Shown: piece after piece, positions 6,166 through 13,481 of the stretch
Numbering within the stretch: the first letter of the stretch is position 1
How the letters are laid out: the number at the start of each line of letters is the position of its first letter
DNA from: Thalassospira sp. UBA1131
Lineage (GTDB): Bacteria > Pseudomonadota > Alphaproteobacteria > Rhodospirillales > Thalassospiraceae
NCBI RefSeq assembly: GCF_002311515.1
Contig: NZ_DCAO01000007.1
Span: forward strand, 2,259 to 20,425
DNA length: 18,167 nucleotides
Reading direction: 5' to 3'
Translations under genes and position numbers: made by a program
Notes under the pieces: generated by a model
Told to the model about the DNA's origin: nothing
What the model saw: the letters and a program-made list of their open reading frames with translations, nothing else
Databases searched by the model: none

Positions 6166-7638
6166 TTAGTCGTTGCCCTTGTTCATCCGTGCGATGGTCG
6201 AAGTGGTGGAAAAGCCGTCTTCAAGGTTGGCCAGAACCACCTTGCCGCCATAGCCATGGACAATTTCGGCCCCGACAACCTTGTCGATGGTGTAATCCGC
6301 ACCCTTGACCAGAATGTCCGGTTTGATCGCCTTGATCAGTTCAATCGGGGTGTCTTCGCCAAAAATCACCACGCCACTGACAGTTTCAAGTGATCCTAAC
6401 ACGGCTGCACGTGCGGCCTCCGACTGAACCGGGCGGGCTTCGCCCTTGAGCCGCTTGACAGATGCATCGGAATTCAGCCCTACAATCAGGCGGTCGCAAT
6501 TTGCCCGTGCCTGTTTCAACAGGCTGAGGTGGCCTGGATGCAACAGATCGAAACAGCCATTGGTAAAGCCGACCGTGTATCCCTTGCGCCGCCAGCGTTC
6601 TGCGCGATCGACCATGCGGTCAAGCGGCATCAGTTTGGCTTCACCGATCATCAGATCATGATGATGCAGGGTGGAAATCAGCTCGTCCGGATAAACAACC
6701 GCGGTCCCGATCTTGCCGACCACGATTCCGGCCGCGACATTGGCAATACGGGCTGCATCGGCAAGGCTTGATCCGGCCGCGACAGCCGATGCGAGGCAGG
6801 CAACGACCGTGTCACCGGCACCCGAAACGTCGAATACTTCGCGGGCTTCTGTTGGCAGGTGCAAAGCCTCGCCATCCTTGGTGACAAGGGTCATACCATC
6901 CTGACTGCGGGTAAGCAGGACATTCTCGACCCCGCATTCGGCAATGATCTTGGTCGCAGCCGCGATGGCATCATCGTCGCTGTTTATGGCAATGCCAGTT
7001 GCCGCTTCGGCCTCTGCGCGGTTGGGCGTCACCACTGTGGCACCACGATAGATGCTGTAATCATTGCCTTTTGGATCGACGATGACGGGTTTTCCAGCGG
7101 CACGTGCGGCCTTGATCGCAGCGGCAACGACATCGGCATGCAAGACACCCTTGCCATAGTCAGACAGAATGATCGCTGCAACATCCCCTGCCAGCTGACC
7201 TGCCAGCGTCGAAAGATTGCTAATCGATACTGATGCAATGGTGTTGGTGGTTTCATTGTCAGATCGCAACAATTGCTGCCCGCCCGCGATATAGCGGGTT
7301 TTGATCGTCGTCGGGCGGTTGCGTTCAGTCTGGATATAGGGCTCAACACCCTTATCAGCGGCGACATATTCCATGACTTCGCGACCGGGCAGATCATCGC
7401 CAACCAGCGACAGGAACTGAACCGATGCGCCAAGGGCTGTGGCGTTGCGCGTGACGTTACCAGCACCCCCAAGCATGGCGCTTTCGCGCTCAACCCGGAT
7501 GACGGGAATGGGCGCCTCGGGCGAGATGCGGGTGACCGAACCATAGACAAACCGGTCAAGCATGACATCGCCGATGCAAAGGACTTTGGCATCGGTCAGT
7601 TGTTCAACCTGTTGGGCCAGATGGCTAAGATCGGTCAT
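6166..7638 (-). CDS. hldE: Bifunctional heptose-7-phosphate kinase / heptose-1-phosphate adenylyltransferase
   Basis: HldE makes ADP-heptose for the lipopolysaccharide inner core: the N-terminal domain phosphorylates D-glycero-beta-D-manno-heptose 7-phosphate at C1, and the C-terminal domain adds AMP. The 490 residues show both parts. The PfkB-type kinase spans about 1-325, with CIGDVMLDRF at 21-30, GGAGNVTRNA at 57-66 and DVSGAGDT at 270-277 (Asp276 as catalytic base). The cytidylyltransferase-fold domain spans about 350-480, with GFTNGCFDLLHPGHLSLL at 357-374 including the HPGH motif, and ends with the usual STTSTIARM. It is last in a minus-strand group with gmhA 53 bp upstream. The Shine-Dalgarno is weak. 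The gmhB phosphatase needed between the two HldE steps is not in the window. Confidence 0.96.
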   Translation of the reverse strand: MTDLSHLAQQVEQLTDAKVLCIGDVMLDRFVYGSVTRISPEAPIPVIRVERESAMLGGAGNVTRNATALGASVQFLSLVGDDLPGREVMEYVAADKGVEPYIQTERNRPTTIKTRYIAGGQQLLRSDNETTNTIASVSISNLSTLAGQLAGDVAAIILSDYGKGVLHADVVAAAIKAARAAGKPVIVDPKGNDYSIYRGATVVTPNRAEAEAATGIAINSDDDAIAAATKIIAECGVENVLLTRSQDGMTLVTKDGEALHLPTEAREVFDVSGAGDTVVACLASAVAAGSSLADAARIANVAAGIVVGKIGTAVVYPDELISTLHHHDLMIGEAKLMPLDRMVDRAERWRRKGYTVGFTNGCFDLLHPGHLSLLKQARANCDRLIVGLNSDASVKRLKGEARPVQSEAARAAVLGSLETVSGVVIFGEDTPIELIKAIKPDILVKGADYTIDKVVGAEIVHGYGGKVVLANLEDGFSTTSTIARMNKGND

Positions 7639-7691
7639 GGTCGCAATTCTTTGTTCTGTCTGAGTATTCAGGCTGTTTTGCAGCCCGCCGG

Positions 7692-8276
7692 TTATTGTTT
7701 CGTCAGGCCAAGCGTATGTTCAAGTGCACCGACCAGCATCTGGCCAATCTGGATATGCATTTCCTGGATGCGGGCTGTGGTGTTGCTGGGAACGATCATC
7801 AGCGGATCACACAGATCAACCATGTCACCACCGGTCTTGCCAGTCCAGCCGGTCGCAATCAGGCCCATTTCCTTGGCCTTGGCCAGACCGAGATTTACGT
7901 TCTTGCTGTTGCCGGATGTTGAGATGCCAATCGCAACGTCATCCGGATTGCCAAGCGCTTGGATCTGGCGCGAAAACAGGTGATCAAACCCGAAGTCATT
8001 GCCGATCGCGGTCAAGGCCGAGCTGTCGGTGGTCAGCGCAATCGCCGGAAGCGCGCGACGGTCATTGATATAGCGGACCGTGAATTCGGTGGCGATATGC
8101 TGGGCGTCCGCGGCCGACCCGCCATTGCCGAAAAACAGCAGCTTGTTGCCGTCATTTAGGGCGTCGGTGCAAATCTCGACCAGTTCGATAAAGGCATCGC
8201 GGGTGGCCTCACGGGTCTTGTTGACCAGATCAAGATGCTCGTCAAACTCGGCATCGAAAAAGGCTTTGATATCCAT
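7692..8276 (-). CDS. gmhA: Phosphoheptose isomerase (sedoheptulose 7-phosphate isomerase)
   Basis: GmhA converts sedoheptulose 7-phosphate to glycero-manno-heptose 7-phosphate, the substrate of HldE encoded just downstream. The 194-residue protein is a SIS-domain enzyme of normal length. It shows FFGNGGSAADAQHIATEF at 48-65, GISTSGNSKNV at 117-127 and TARIQEMHIQIGQ at 167-179. By comparison with E. coli GmhA as I remember it, His60, Glu64 and Gln171 occupy zinc-ligand positions, but the fourth ligand position appears to hold Gln179 instead of His. I chose ATG 8276 because the longer frame to 8324 would overlap uxs and add an atypical extension. It lies 31 bp after uxs. The isomerase call is firm. 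Confidence 0.93.
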   Translation of the reverse strand: MDIKAFFDAEFDEHLDLVNKTREATRDAFIELVEICTDALNDGNKLLFFGNGGSAADAQHIATEFTVRYINDRRALPAIALTTDSSALTAIGNDFGFDHLFSRQIQALGNPDDVAIGISTSGNSKNVNLGLAKAKEMGLIATGWTGKTGGDMVDLCDPLMIVPSNTTARIQEMHIQIGQMLVGALEHTLGLTKQ

Positions 8277-8307
8277 CACGCGTCCACATCCAAAAGAAGT
8301 CGTCGTA

Positions 8308-9264
8308 TTAGCCGTGTTTCGCAATCAGATTGCGGAAATACTCAATTGTCGAGCCGAGGCCATCTTCAAGGCTTACAGTCGGTTCCCAGCCATCAAGTGT
8401 GTTTCGCGCAAAGGTAATGTCGGGCTTGCGCTGCAGCGGGTCATCGGCCGGAAGGTCTTTGAAGATCAGCTTTGATTTGGCGCCGGTCATCTCAATGACG
8501 CGCTCTGCCAACTCACGAATGGTGATCTCATAAGGGTTGCCAAGGTTCATCGGCCCGGTAACCGTTTTTTCGGTTGCCATCAGGCGAACAAAACCCTCGA
8601 TCAGGTCAGTATAGAAGCAGAAGGATCGGGTTTGCTGGCCGTCGCCATAAATGGTGATGTCTTCGCCATGCAGCGCCTGGATGATGAAGTTCGATACCAC
8701 ACGGCCGTCCTGCGGATGCATGCGCGGGCCATAGGTGTTGAAGATCCGGGCGACTTTAATATCCAGACCGTGCTGGCGGTGGTAATCAAAGAACAATGTT
8801 TCTGCACAGCGCTTGCCTTCGTCATAACAGGCGCGCGGGCCGATCGGATTGACATTGCCGCGGTAATCTTCGGTCTGCGGATGGACTTCAGGATCGCCAT
8901 AAACTTCGCTGGTCGAGGCCTGGAATATCTTGGCGCCAACGCGTTTGGCGAGACCCAGCATGTTGATAGCACCATGAACACTGGTTTTGGTCGTCTGTAC
9001 CGGATCGTGCTGGTAATGGATCGGCGATGCTGGGCACGCGAGATTGTAAATTTCATCAACTTCGAGATAGAGCGGGAAGGTCACATCGTGGCGCATCAGC
9101 TCGAAATGCGGGTTATCGAGAAGATGGACAATGTTGTCCTTGGTGCCGGTGAAGAAATTGTCGACGCACAGAACGTCATTGCCCTCGTTCAGCAAGCGTT
9201 CACAAAGATGCGAACCCAAAAAACCTGCACCACCGGTTACCAAAATGCGCTTGCGTCGCCACAT
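8308..9264 (-). CDS. uxs: UDP-glucuronate decarboxylase (UDP-xylose synthase), SDR family
   Basis: The 318-residue protein is an extended short-chain dehydrogenase that should convert UDP-glucuronate to UDP-xylose, a precursor for surface polysaccharide or lipopolysaccharide. Residues 7-19 hold the NAD-binding GGAGFLG loop. YNLACPASPIHYQHDPVQTT begins at 73, TSEVYGDPEVHP at 118-129 and GPRACYDEGKR at 142-152, with the YxxxK pair Tyr147 and Lys151. The CPASP, TSE and GPRACYDEGKR set is typical of UXS and separates it from dTDP-glucose 4,6-dehydratase and UDP-glucose 4-epimerase. It is the first gene of uxs-gmhA-hldE. GGAA lies a few bases before the ATG. A UDP-glucose dehydrogenase to supply UDP-glucuronate is not in the window. 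Confidence 0.92.
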   Translation of the reverse strand: MWRRKRILVTGGAGFLGSHLCERLLNEGNDVLCVDNFFTGTKDNIVHLLDNPHFELMRHDVTFPLYLEVDEIYNLACPASPIHYQHDPVQTTKTSVHGAINMLGLAKRVGAKIFQASTSEVYGDPEVHPQTEDYRGNVNPIGPRACYDEGKRCAETLFFDYHRQHGLDIKVARIFNTYGPRMHPQDGRVVSNFIIQALHGEDITIYGDGQQTRSFCFYTDLIEGFVRLMATEKTVTGPMNLGNPYEITIRELAERVIEMTGAKSKLIFKDLPADDPLQRKPDITFARNTLDGWEPTVSLEDGLGSTIEYFRNLIAKHG

Positions 9265-9497
9265 GTCGTTTCCAACCTTTTTGTTCGGATATCAAAACGG
9301 GCTGAAACTAGCAGCTTGGTTTGCGGAAAGCTACGACTTATCTTTTCTTAGACGTGTCTGAAATTCACCGATATTCGGGTTTGGTTTCAACATGCATGAA
9401 TGCTAAATACATAACCTGTTAATGCACCGGCGTTATCGTGGTTCGGGCAGATTAGCGGCTGTGATTCCGTCGAAACAATTCTCTGGTCATTGCATTT
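9265..9497. promoter_or_regulatory. Divergent intergenic region between uxs and the GGDEF/EAL-like gene
   Basis: This 233-bp gap must hold the start signals for both divergent transcripts. It includes a CATGCATG palindrome at 9391-9398 and is somewhat AT-richer than the flanking genes. I cannot assign a specific promoter or operator. Neither a riboswitch nor an RNA gene is evident. Confidence 0.35.
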
Positions 9498-10727
9498 ATG
9501 TCTGATAGTTCACTTCCATCGCCCGAAGCCTTCCTCGTTGACTATGTGCGACGCCTTGAGCGGCGCAAGGACGGCGTTGGGGCGATTCATGTGCATTTTT
9601 CCAAATTGCTGCCGTTTAACCGGCGTGACCATCACATCCGTACGGCGATTACGGCATTTGAAGAAATCGTACCGGAAGTCACCGGGCGCATTTTCACCCT
9701 GTCCAACCAGGATTTGATTTTCATCTTTGATGCTGCAGAGATGGACGAGGTGAATGCGGTCATTTTCCGGCTCAAATTCCTGTTCAACGACGATCCTTTG
9801 ATCAGTGATGGCAAGGATGAAAGCGGCGCGCCCGCGACCTTTACCGACTATTTCGATGTCGGGCAGCAATATAAAGAATTCTTGCATCTGACACAGTTGC
9901 TGGTCCGCGCCAACGCCAATCGACCAAAAATTGTCAGCAAGGCAGCCGAACGACACAATGACCATCCGGAACTCAGCGATGATCGCGCGCCGCTGACCCC
10001 TAAGATCTTGGGGCGCATCGATGAATCGCTTCGGCGTGCGGATCTGTCCAACCTGATGCGTCGACAAGCCATTTGTGCCGTGGTGGGTGATGCGAACCCG
10101 ACGCCGGTTTTCCACGAATTATTCATCTCGATCAAGGATTTGCAGGACACGCTGCTGCCAGATGTCAATGTTCTCTCGAACCGTTGGCTGTTTCAGCATC
10201 TGACTGAAATTCTGGATCGGCGCATGTTGTCGCTTCTGACCCGATCAAATGATGCATCCGTGACCGGCTCTGTCAGCATCAATTTGAACGTCTCGACACT
10301 GTTGTCACCGGACTTCCTGACGTTCGATAGTAACGTCAAGGCCGGGCAGCGCGGGACAATCGTACTTGAGCTTCAGAAAATCGACATTTTTGCTGATCTG
10401 GGTGCGTTCTTCTTTGCGCGCGACTTCTGTCGTGATCGCGGCTATCGCATCTGTATCGATGGCATCAGTTACCTGTCCCTGCCCTATATCAACCGCAACA
10501 AACTTGGCGTTGATATGATCAAGATGCTGTGGGATCCGGAAATGGAAAACATGGATGAAGAGCATCGCGAAGCCATGCGTGCCGCGGTGGCAGAGTCCGG
10601 TGATACCCGCGTTATTTTGTGCCGTTGTGATGACGAACGCGCCATCAAGTTTGGTCATTCGATCAATATCACCATGTTCCAAGGCCGCCATGTTGAGCAT
10701 CTGATGAATGAACGGACAAAAAAATAG
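9498..10727 (+). CDS. Degenerate GGDEF-EAL-like protein, probable non-catalytic c-di-GMP-related protein
   Basis: The 409-residue soluble protein is not a clear member of a named family, but its layout follows tandem GGDEF-EAL proteins. Residues about 28-100 read like a GGDEF fold (GAIHVHFSKL, then GRIFTLSNQDLIFIF), with SNQDL at 69-73 where GGDEF should be, so no cyclase activity is expected. Residues about 190-405 follow the EAL order: FHELFIS at 205-211 (Glu207 at the EAL position), SINLNVSTLLS at 260-270, IVLELQKID at 288-296 (Glu291), ICIDGISYLS at 318-327 (Asp321, but the usual second Asp of DDFG is Gly322), DMIKMLW at 339-345 (Lys342) and MFQGRHVEHLM at 393-403. Phosphodiesterase activity is doubtful; a c-di-GMP receptor or scaffold is possible. 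The ATG has no strong Shine-Dalgarno. It is transcribed away from uxs and toward cobT. Confidence 0.6.
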   Translation: MSDSSLPSPEAFLVDYVRRLERRKDGVGAIHVHFSKLLPFNRRDHHIRTAITAFEEIVPEVTGRIFTLSNQDLIFIFDAAEMDEVNAVIFRLKFLFNDDPLISDGKDESGAPATFTDYFDVGQQYKEFLHLTQLLVRANANRPKIVSKAAERHNDHPELSDDRAPLTPKILGRIDESLRRADLSNLMRRQAICAVVGDANPTPVFHELFISIKDLQDTLLPDVNVLSNRWLFQHLTEILDRRMLSLLTRSNDASVTGSVSINLNVSTLLSPDFLTFDSNVKAGQRGTIVLELQKIDIFADLGAFFFARDFCRDRGYRICIDGISYLSLPYINRNKLGVDMIKMLWDPEMENMDEEHREAMRAAVAESGDTRVILCRCDDERAIKFGHSINITMFQGRHVEHLMNERTKK

Positions 10728-10748
10728 CGCCAGATTGCTGACGCTATT
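10718..10748 (-). terminator. Intrinsic terminator for cobT
   Basis: On the minus strand AATAGCGTCAG pairs with CTGGCGCTATT (11 pairs, one of them G-U) across a 4-base loop, and is followed by a run of T (the A run at 10718-10724 on the plus strand). It lies 28 bp past the cobT stop. The stem overlaps the stop codon of the convergent gene at 10727. On the plus strand the stem lacks a T run, so termination is mainly expected for cobT. Confidence 0.8.
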
Positions 10749-10775
10749 GGGTGGGCTCAATTGTAAGGCTGAGGA

Positions 10776-11810
10776 TCAGGCATCTTCCTTGCCATCAATT
10801 CCGGCTTTTTCAAAGGTTGCCATGCCGGTGTGGCATTCTGCGGCTGCGCGCAAAAGCGGGATGGCAAGTGCGGCACCCGATCCTTCGCCAAGGCGCATGC
10901 CGAAATTGATCAGTGCTTCCTTGCCAAGTTTCTCAATCAACCGCGCATGTCCCGGTTCTGCCGATACATGCCCAACGAGACAATGATCAAGTGCATCGGC
11001 GCGCATCGCAGCCAGGACAGCAGCCGCCGCACAGGATACATACCCATCAAGCAATATCGGAACCCGTGCAAAGCGCGCAGCAATGATGGCACCGGCCATA
11101 GCAGCAATTTCGCGTCCGCCAACACAGCGCAGAACATCCAATCCATCATGCATCTGGTTTTTATGCAGGATGATGGCATCACCTACGACGCGCGTCTTGC
11201 GGTCAAGGGTAGTGTCATCGATCCCTGTTCCCCGGCCGGTCCAGTCGGCAGCATTCCCGCCATAAAGTGCATGGGAAATTGCCGCCGCCGATGTGGTATT
11301 GCCAATGCCCATTTCGCCGGGAACAAAAAGATCCAGACCCTTTTCAATCGCACTCATGCCAAAGGCCATCGCCTCGGCACAGCCTTCGTCGTCCATGGCC
11401 GGTTCATGGGAAAAGTCGTTGGTCGGGATTTCAAGGGCGACTTCCATGACGCGGAGTTCGGCATCGACAGACTTGCAAATCTGGTTGATCGCAGCCCCGC
11501 CATTGATGAAGTTTTCCACCATCTGCTGGTTCACGCTTGCCGGGAAGGCCGAAACGCCCTGCGCAACAACACCGTGACTGCCGGCAAAGACGGTAACGCG
11601 CGGCCGCGACATGCGTGGGCGTGATGTTGCTTGCCATCCTGCCAGCCAAAGGCTGAAATCCTCAAGCCGTCCAAGCGATCCGGCAGGCTTGGTCAATGTT
11701 GGTTCGCGCTGGGCCACGGCGGCCTGCGCTTCCTGATCGACTTCGGGAAGTTCGGCCAGAAGTGCGCGAATTTCCTCAAGATTTTGGGGCGGATGTTTCG
11801 GGTTGAACAT
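10776..11810 (-). CDS. cobT: Nicotinate-nucleotide--dimethylbenzimidazole phosphoribosyltransferase
   Basis: CobT transfers phosphoribose from nicotinate mononucleotide to 5,6-dimethylbenzimidazole, giving alpha-ribazole 5'-phosphate, the lower ligand precursor. The 344-residue product has normal length and the main family motifs: KPAGSLGRLE at 41-50, FAGSHGV near 75-81, GEMGIGNTT at 165-173, GGREIAAMAG at 231-240, and RLGEGSGAA at 306-314, where Glu309 corresponds to the catalytic glutamate (Glu317 of the Salmonella enzyme). GGAG lies six bases before the ATG, which supports the start. It is a single-gene minus-strand unit divergent from cobS-cobC, 160 bp away, and ends in an intrinsic terminator. 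This is the CobU-type enzyme in Pseudomonas naming, not the CobT subunit of the cobalt chelatase. Confidence 0.96.
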   Translation of the reverse strand: MFNPKHPPQNLEEIRALLAELPEVDQEAQAAVAQREPTLTKPAGSLGRLEDFSLWLAGWQATSRPRMSRPRVTVFAGSHGVVAQGVSAFPASVNQQMVENFINGGAAINQICKSVDAELRVMEVALEIPTNDFSHEPAMDDEGCAEAMAFGMSAIEKGLDLFVPGEMGIGNTTSAAAISHALYGGNAADWTGRGTGIDDTTLDRKTRVVGDAIILHKNQMHDGLDVLRCVGGREIAAMAGAIIAARFARVPILLDGYVSCAAAAVLAAMRADALDHCLVGHVSAEPGHARLIEKLGKEALINFGMRLGEGSGAALAIPLLRAAAECHTGMATFEKAGIDGKEDA

Positions 11811-11970
11811 TTTGGTCTCCGGCTGGCGACAAAGGTGCCTAACTAGTGTTCCGCTTGGCTTCCGGGGTGGTAAGGATTAGGCTCGGAAACCAATTGTGTA
11901 AGGCGGTTCAGGAAGTCGGGCCAAACTAGGCCTGTGCGCAACAGATTGCCAGTTTGAAAATCGGAAATTT
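11811..11970. promoter_or_regulatory. Divergent promoter region between cobT and cobS
   Basis: The 160-bp gap must carry promoters for cobT (minus) and cobS (plus). No B12-riboswitch landmark is present on either strand. A weak promoter-like pair on the plus strand, TTGCCA at about 11946 with TATGCT about 19 bases on, would place transcription start near or past the annotated cobS ATG and favour the ATG at 12007. I regard that as speculative. Confidence 0.35.
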
Positions 11971-12819
11971 ATGCTATCCAAAGATCATAACCAAAACGAA
12001 ACAAATATGCAAAGCTCGGATTCATCTGACAAACCCACCCCTGAGGCAGCGACAGATGCCCCCGTCGAGGTTTCGCCGATTTCCGATTTCTGGCGCGCCT
12101 TGGCATTGCTGAGCCGCGTTCCGGTCAAGGGTATCGATGATTTCCGCGCAGAGGTGATTGCAAGATCGGTCTGGTCTTGGCCGTTGGTTGGTCTGTTGCT
12201 GGCCGGATTTGCTATGCTGCCGGCGATGCTGGTCTATTCCCTGACAGCTAACATCCTGATTTTTGCAATTGTCGCCTTGGCAGGCATGGTTTTGTTGACC
12301 GGATCAATGCATGAAGATGGCATCGCGGATTGTGCCGACGGGTTTGGCGGCGGGTTTGAGCGGGCACGCAAACTTGAAATCATGCGCGACAGTCATATCG
12401 GTACATATGGCGTTGTTGCTCTGATCTTGTGTTTAGGCTTGCGTCTGATTTTGCTTTTTGCAGCGGGCGATGCCGGGCAGGCTGCGATCCTGTTTCTGGT
12501 GATGGCAATAGCATCACGGGCGGCAATGCCAGTCGTGATGCATATCCTGCCTCCGGCGCGCGCCGATGGTTTGGGCAAGGGGGCTGGAACGCCAAATGTG
12601 ATGATGGTCGGTTTGGGTGTCGGTATTGCTTTGATCCTGTCGCTTGTCTTATCGGGTCTGTTTGCGACGATGGCCATTCTGATGGGCGGGCTTTTGGCGG
12701 TTGGCCTTGTCGCGGCGGTCGCGAAATGGCAGATCGGTGGCCAGACCGGCGATGTCCTGGGGGCAACCCAGATCATGACCGAGCTGTTTGTTGGTATCGC
12801 CTTTATCGCCATCCTTTGA
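11971..12819 (+). CDS. cobS: Adenosylcobinamide-GDP ribazoletransferase (cobalamin synthase)
   Basis: CobS joins adenosylcobinamide-GDP to alpha-ribazole phosphate (or alpha-ribazole) at the membrane. The 282-residue product has the conserved elements ALLSRVPV near 45-52, GSMHEDGIADCADGFGGG near 111-128, MRDSHIGTYGV near 138-148 and GGQTGDVLGATQIMTEL near 258-274, plus about six hydrophobic segments. The first 40 residues are a polar, Ser/Thr/Pro/Glu-rich extension not needed for the family. Two starts are possible: ATG 11971 (weak GGAA upstream) and the in-frame ATG 12007, which shortens this extension. It is followed after 30 bp by cobC and is divergent from cobT, so the three genes for nucleotide-loop assembly are grouped. 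The name conflicts with the CobS subunit of cobaltochelatase, which this is not. Confidence 0.94.
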   Translation: MLSKDHNQNETNMQSSDSSDKPTPEAATDAPVEVSPISDFWRALALLSRVPVKGIDDFRAEVIARSVWSWPLVGLLLAGFAMLPAMLVYSLTANILIFAIVALAGMVLLTGSMHEDGIADCADGFGGGFERARKLEIMRDSHIGTYGVVALILCLGLRLILLFAAGDAGQAAILFLVMAIASRAAMPVVMHILPPARADGLGKGAGTPNVMMVGLGVGIALILSLVLSGLFATMAILMGGLLAVGLVAAVAKWQIGGQTGDVLGATQIMTELFVGIAFIAIL

Positions 12820-12849
12820 TCAACCAGCACAGCAACAAGAAGGAATGCC

Positions 12850-13461
12850 GTGAGCAGTTTGAAAATAACCCGCTGGTGGCTGGTGCGTCACGCGCCCGTC
12901 CAAAATCCGAAACGGCTGGTCTATGGCCAAAGTGACATGCCCGCCGACCTTTCCGATGAAAAGGCACTGTCTGCCCTTGCCGGGCAACTGCCGGGTGATG
13001 CCGTCTGGGTAACCAGCCATCTGTCACGTACGCATGATACGGCCCACAGTCTGCAGGCCTTCATGGACAAAGATGTAAAGCCGCAGGCTGAAAGCGGCTT
13101 TGCCGAACAGCATTTCGGTGATTGGGAATTGCAGAACTGGAACGATCTGCCCAAGGGGGAAACAACACGTTTCTGGACCGACTTTGCCCGCCAACACCCT
13201 CCAAAGGGTGAAAGCTTTGCCGATGTGGTTGCCCGTGTCGGACCCGTCTTTGGCCGATTGAGCGCGGATTGGGCCGGGCGCGACATTGTCGCTGTCGTTC
13301 ATGGCGGAACGGTGCGCGCCATGCTTGCCAATGCACTGGGTTTATCCCTTGATACCGCATTGGCATTTCATATCGACACGTTGGGTCTGACCACGCTTGA
13401 ATATATCGACGGGGTCGACGAACCGGGCTGGCGCGTGACCGCTGTCAATCAGCGGTTTTAA
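12850..13461 (+). CDS. cobC: Histidine phosphatase, probable alpha-ribazole phosphatase
   Basis: The 203-residue protein belongs to the phosphoglycerate-mutase-like histidine phosphatases. RHAP at 13-16 provides the phospho-accepting His14, SHLSRTHDTA at 56-65 the phosphate-binding Arg60, FAEQHFGDWE at 84-93 the acid (Glu86), and HGGTVRAM at 151-158 the second histidine. FGDWE and the short length fit CobC, which dephosphorylates alpha-ribazole or adenosylcobalamin 5'-phosphate at the end of the pathway. The start is GTG at 12850, supported by AAGGAA five bases upstream. It lies 30 bp after cobS, so the two are co-transcribed. The family has many substrates, so the CobC assignment rests partly on this context. 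It is not the aminotransferase that Pseudomonas nomenclature also calls CobC. Confidence 0.85.
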   Translation: MSSLKITRWWLVRHAPVQNPKRLVYGQSDMPADLSDEKALSALAGQLPGDAVWVTSHLSRTHDTAHSLQAFMDKDVKPQAESGFAEQHFGDWELQNWNDLPKGETTRFWTDFARQHPPKGESFADVVARVGPVFGRLSADWAGRDIVAVVHGGTVRAMLANALGLSLDTALAFHIDTLGLTTLEYIDGVDEPGWRVTAVNQRF

Positions 13462-13481
13462 GGAGCTTAAGGGGTGTTCCG

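Noticed and set aside
8308..9264. Alternative call of dTDP-glucose 4,6-dehydratase or UDP-glucose 4-epimerase for the SDR gene
   Set aside because: The CPASP, TSEVYGDP and GPRACYDEGKR segments fit UDP-glucuronate decarboxylases better than either alternative.
12380..12935. Frames on both strands opposite or within cobS, one running into cobC
   Set aside because: They are Arg/Pro- or Gly-rich shadows. cobS and cobC have intact family motifs in their own frames.
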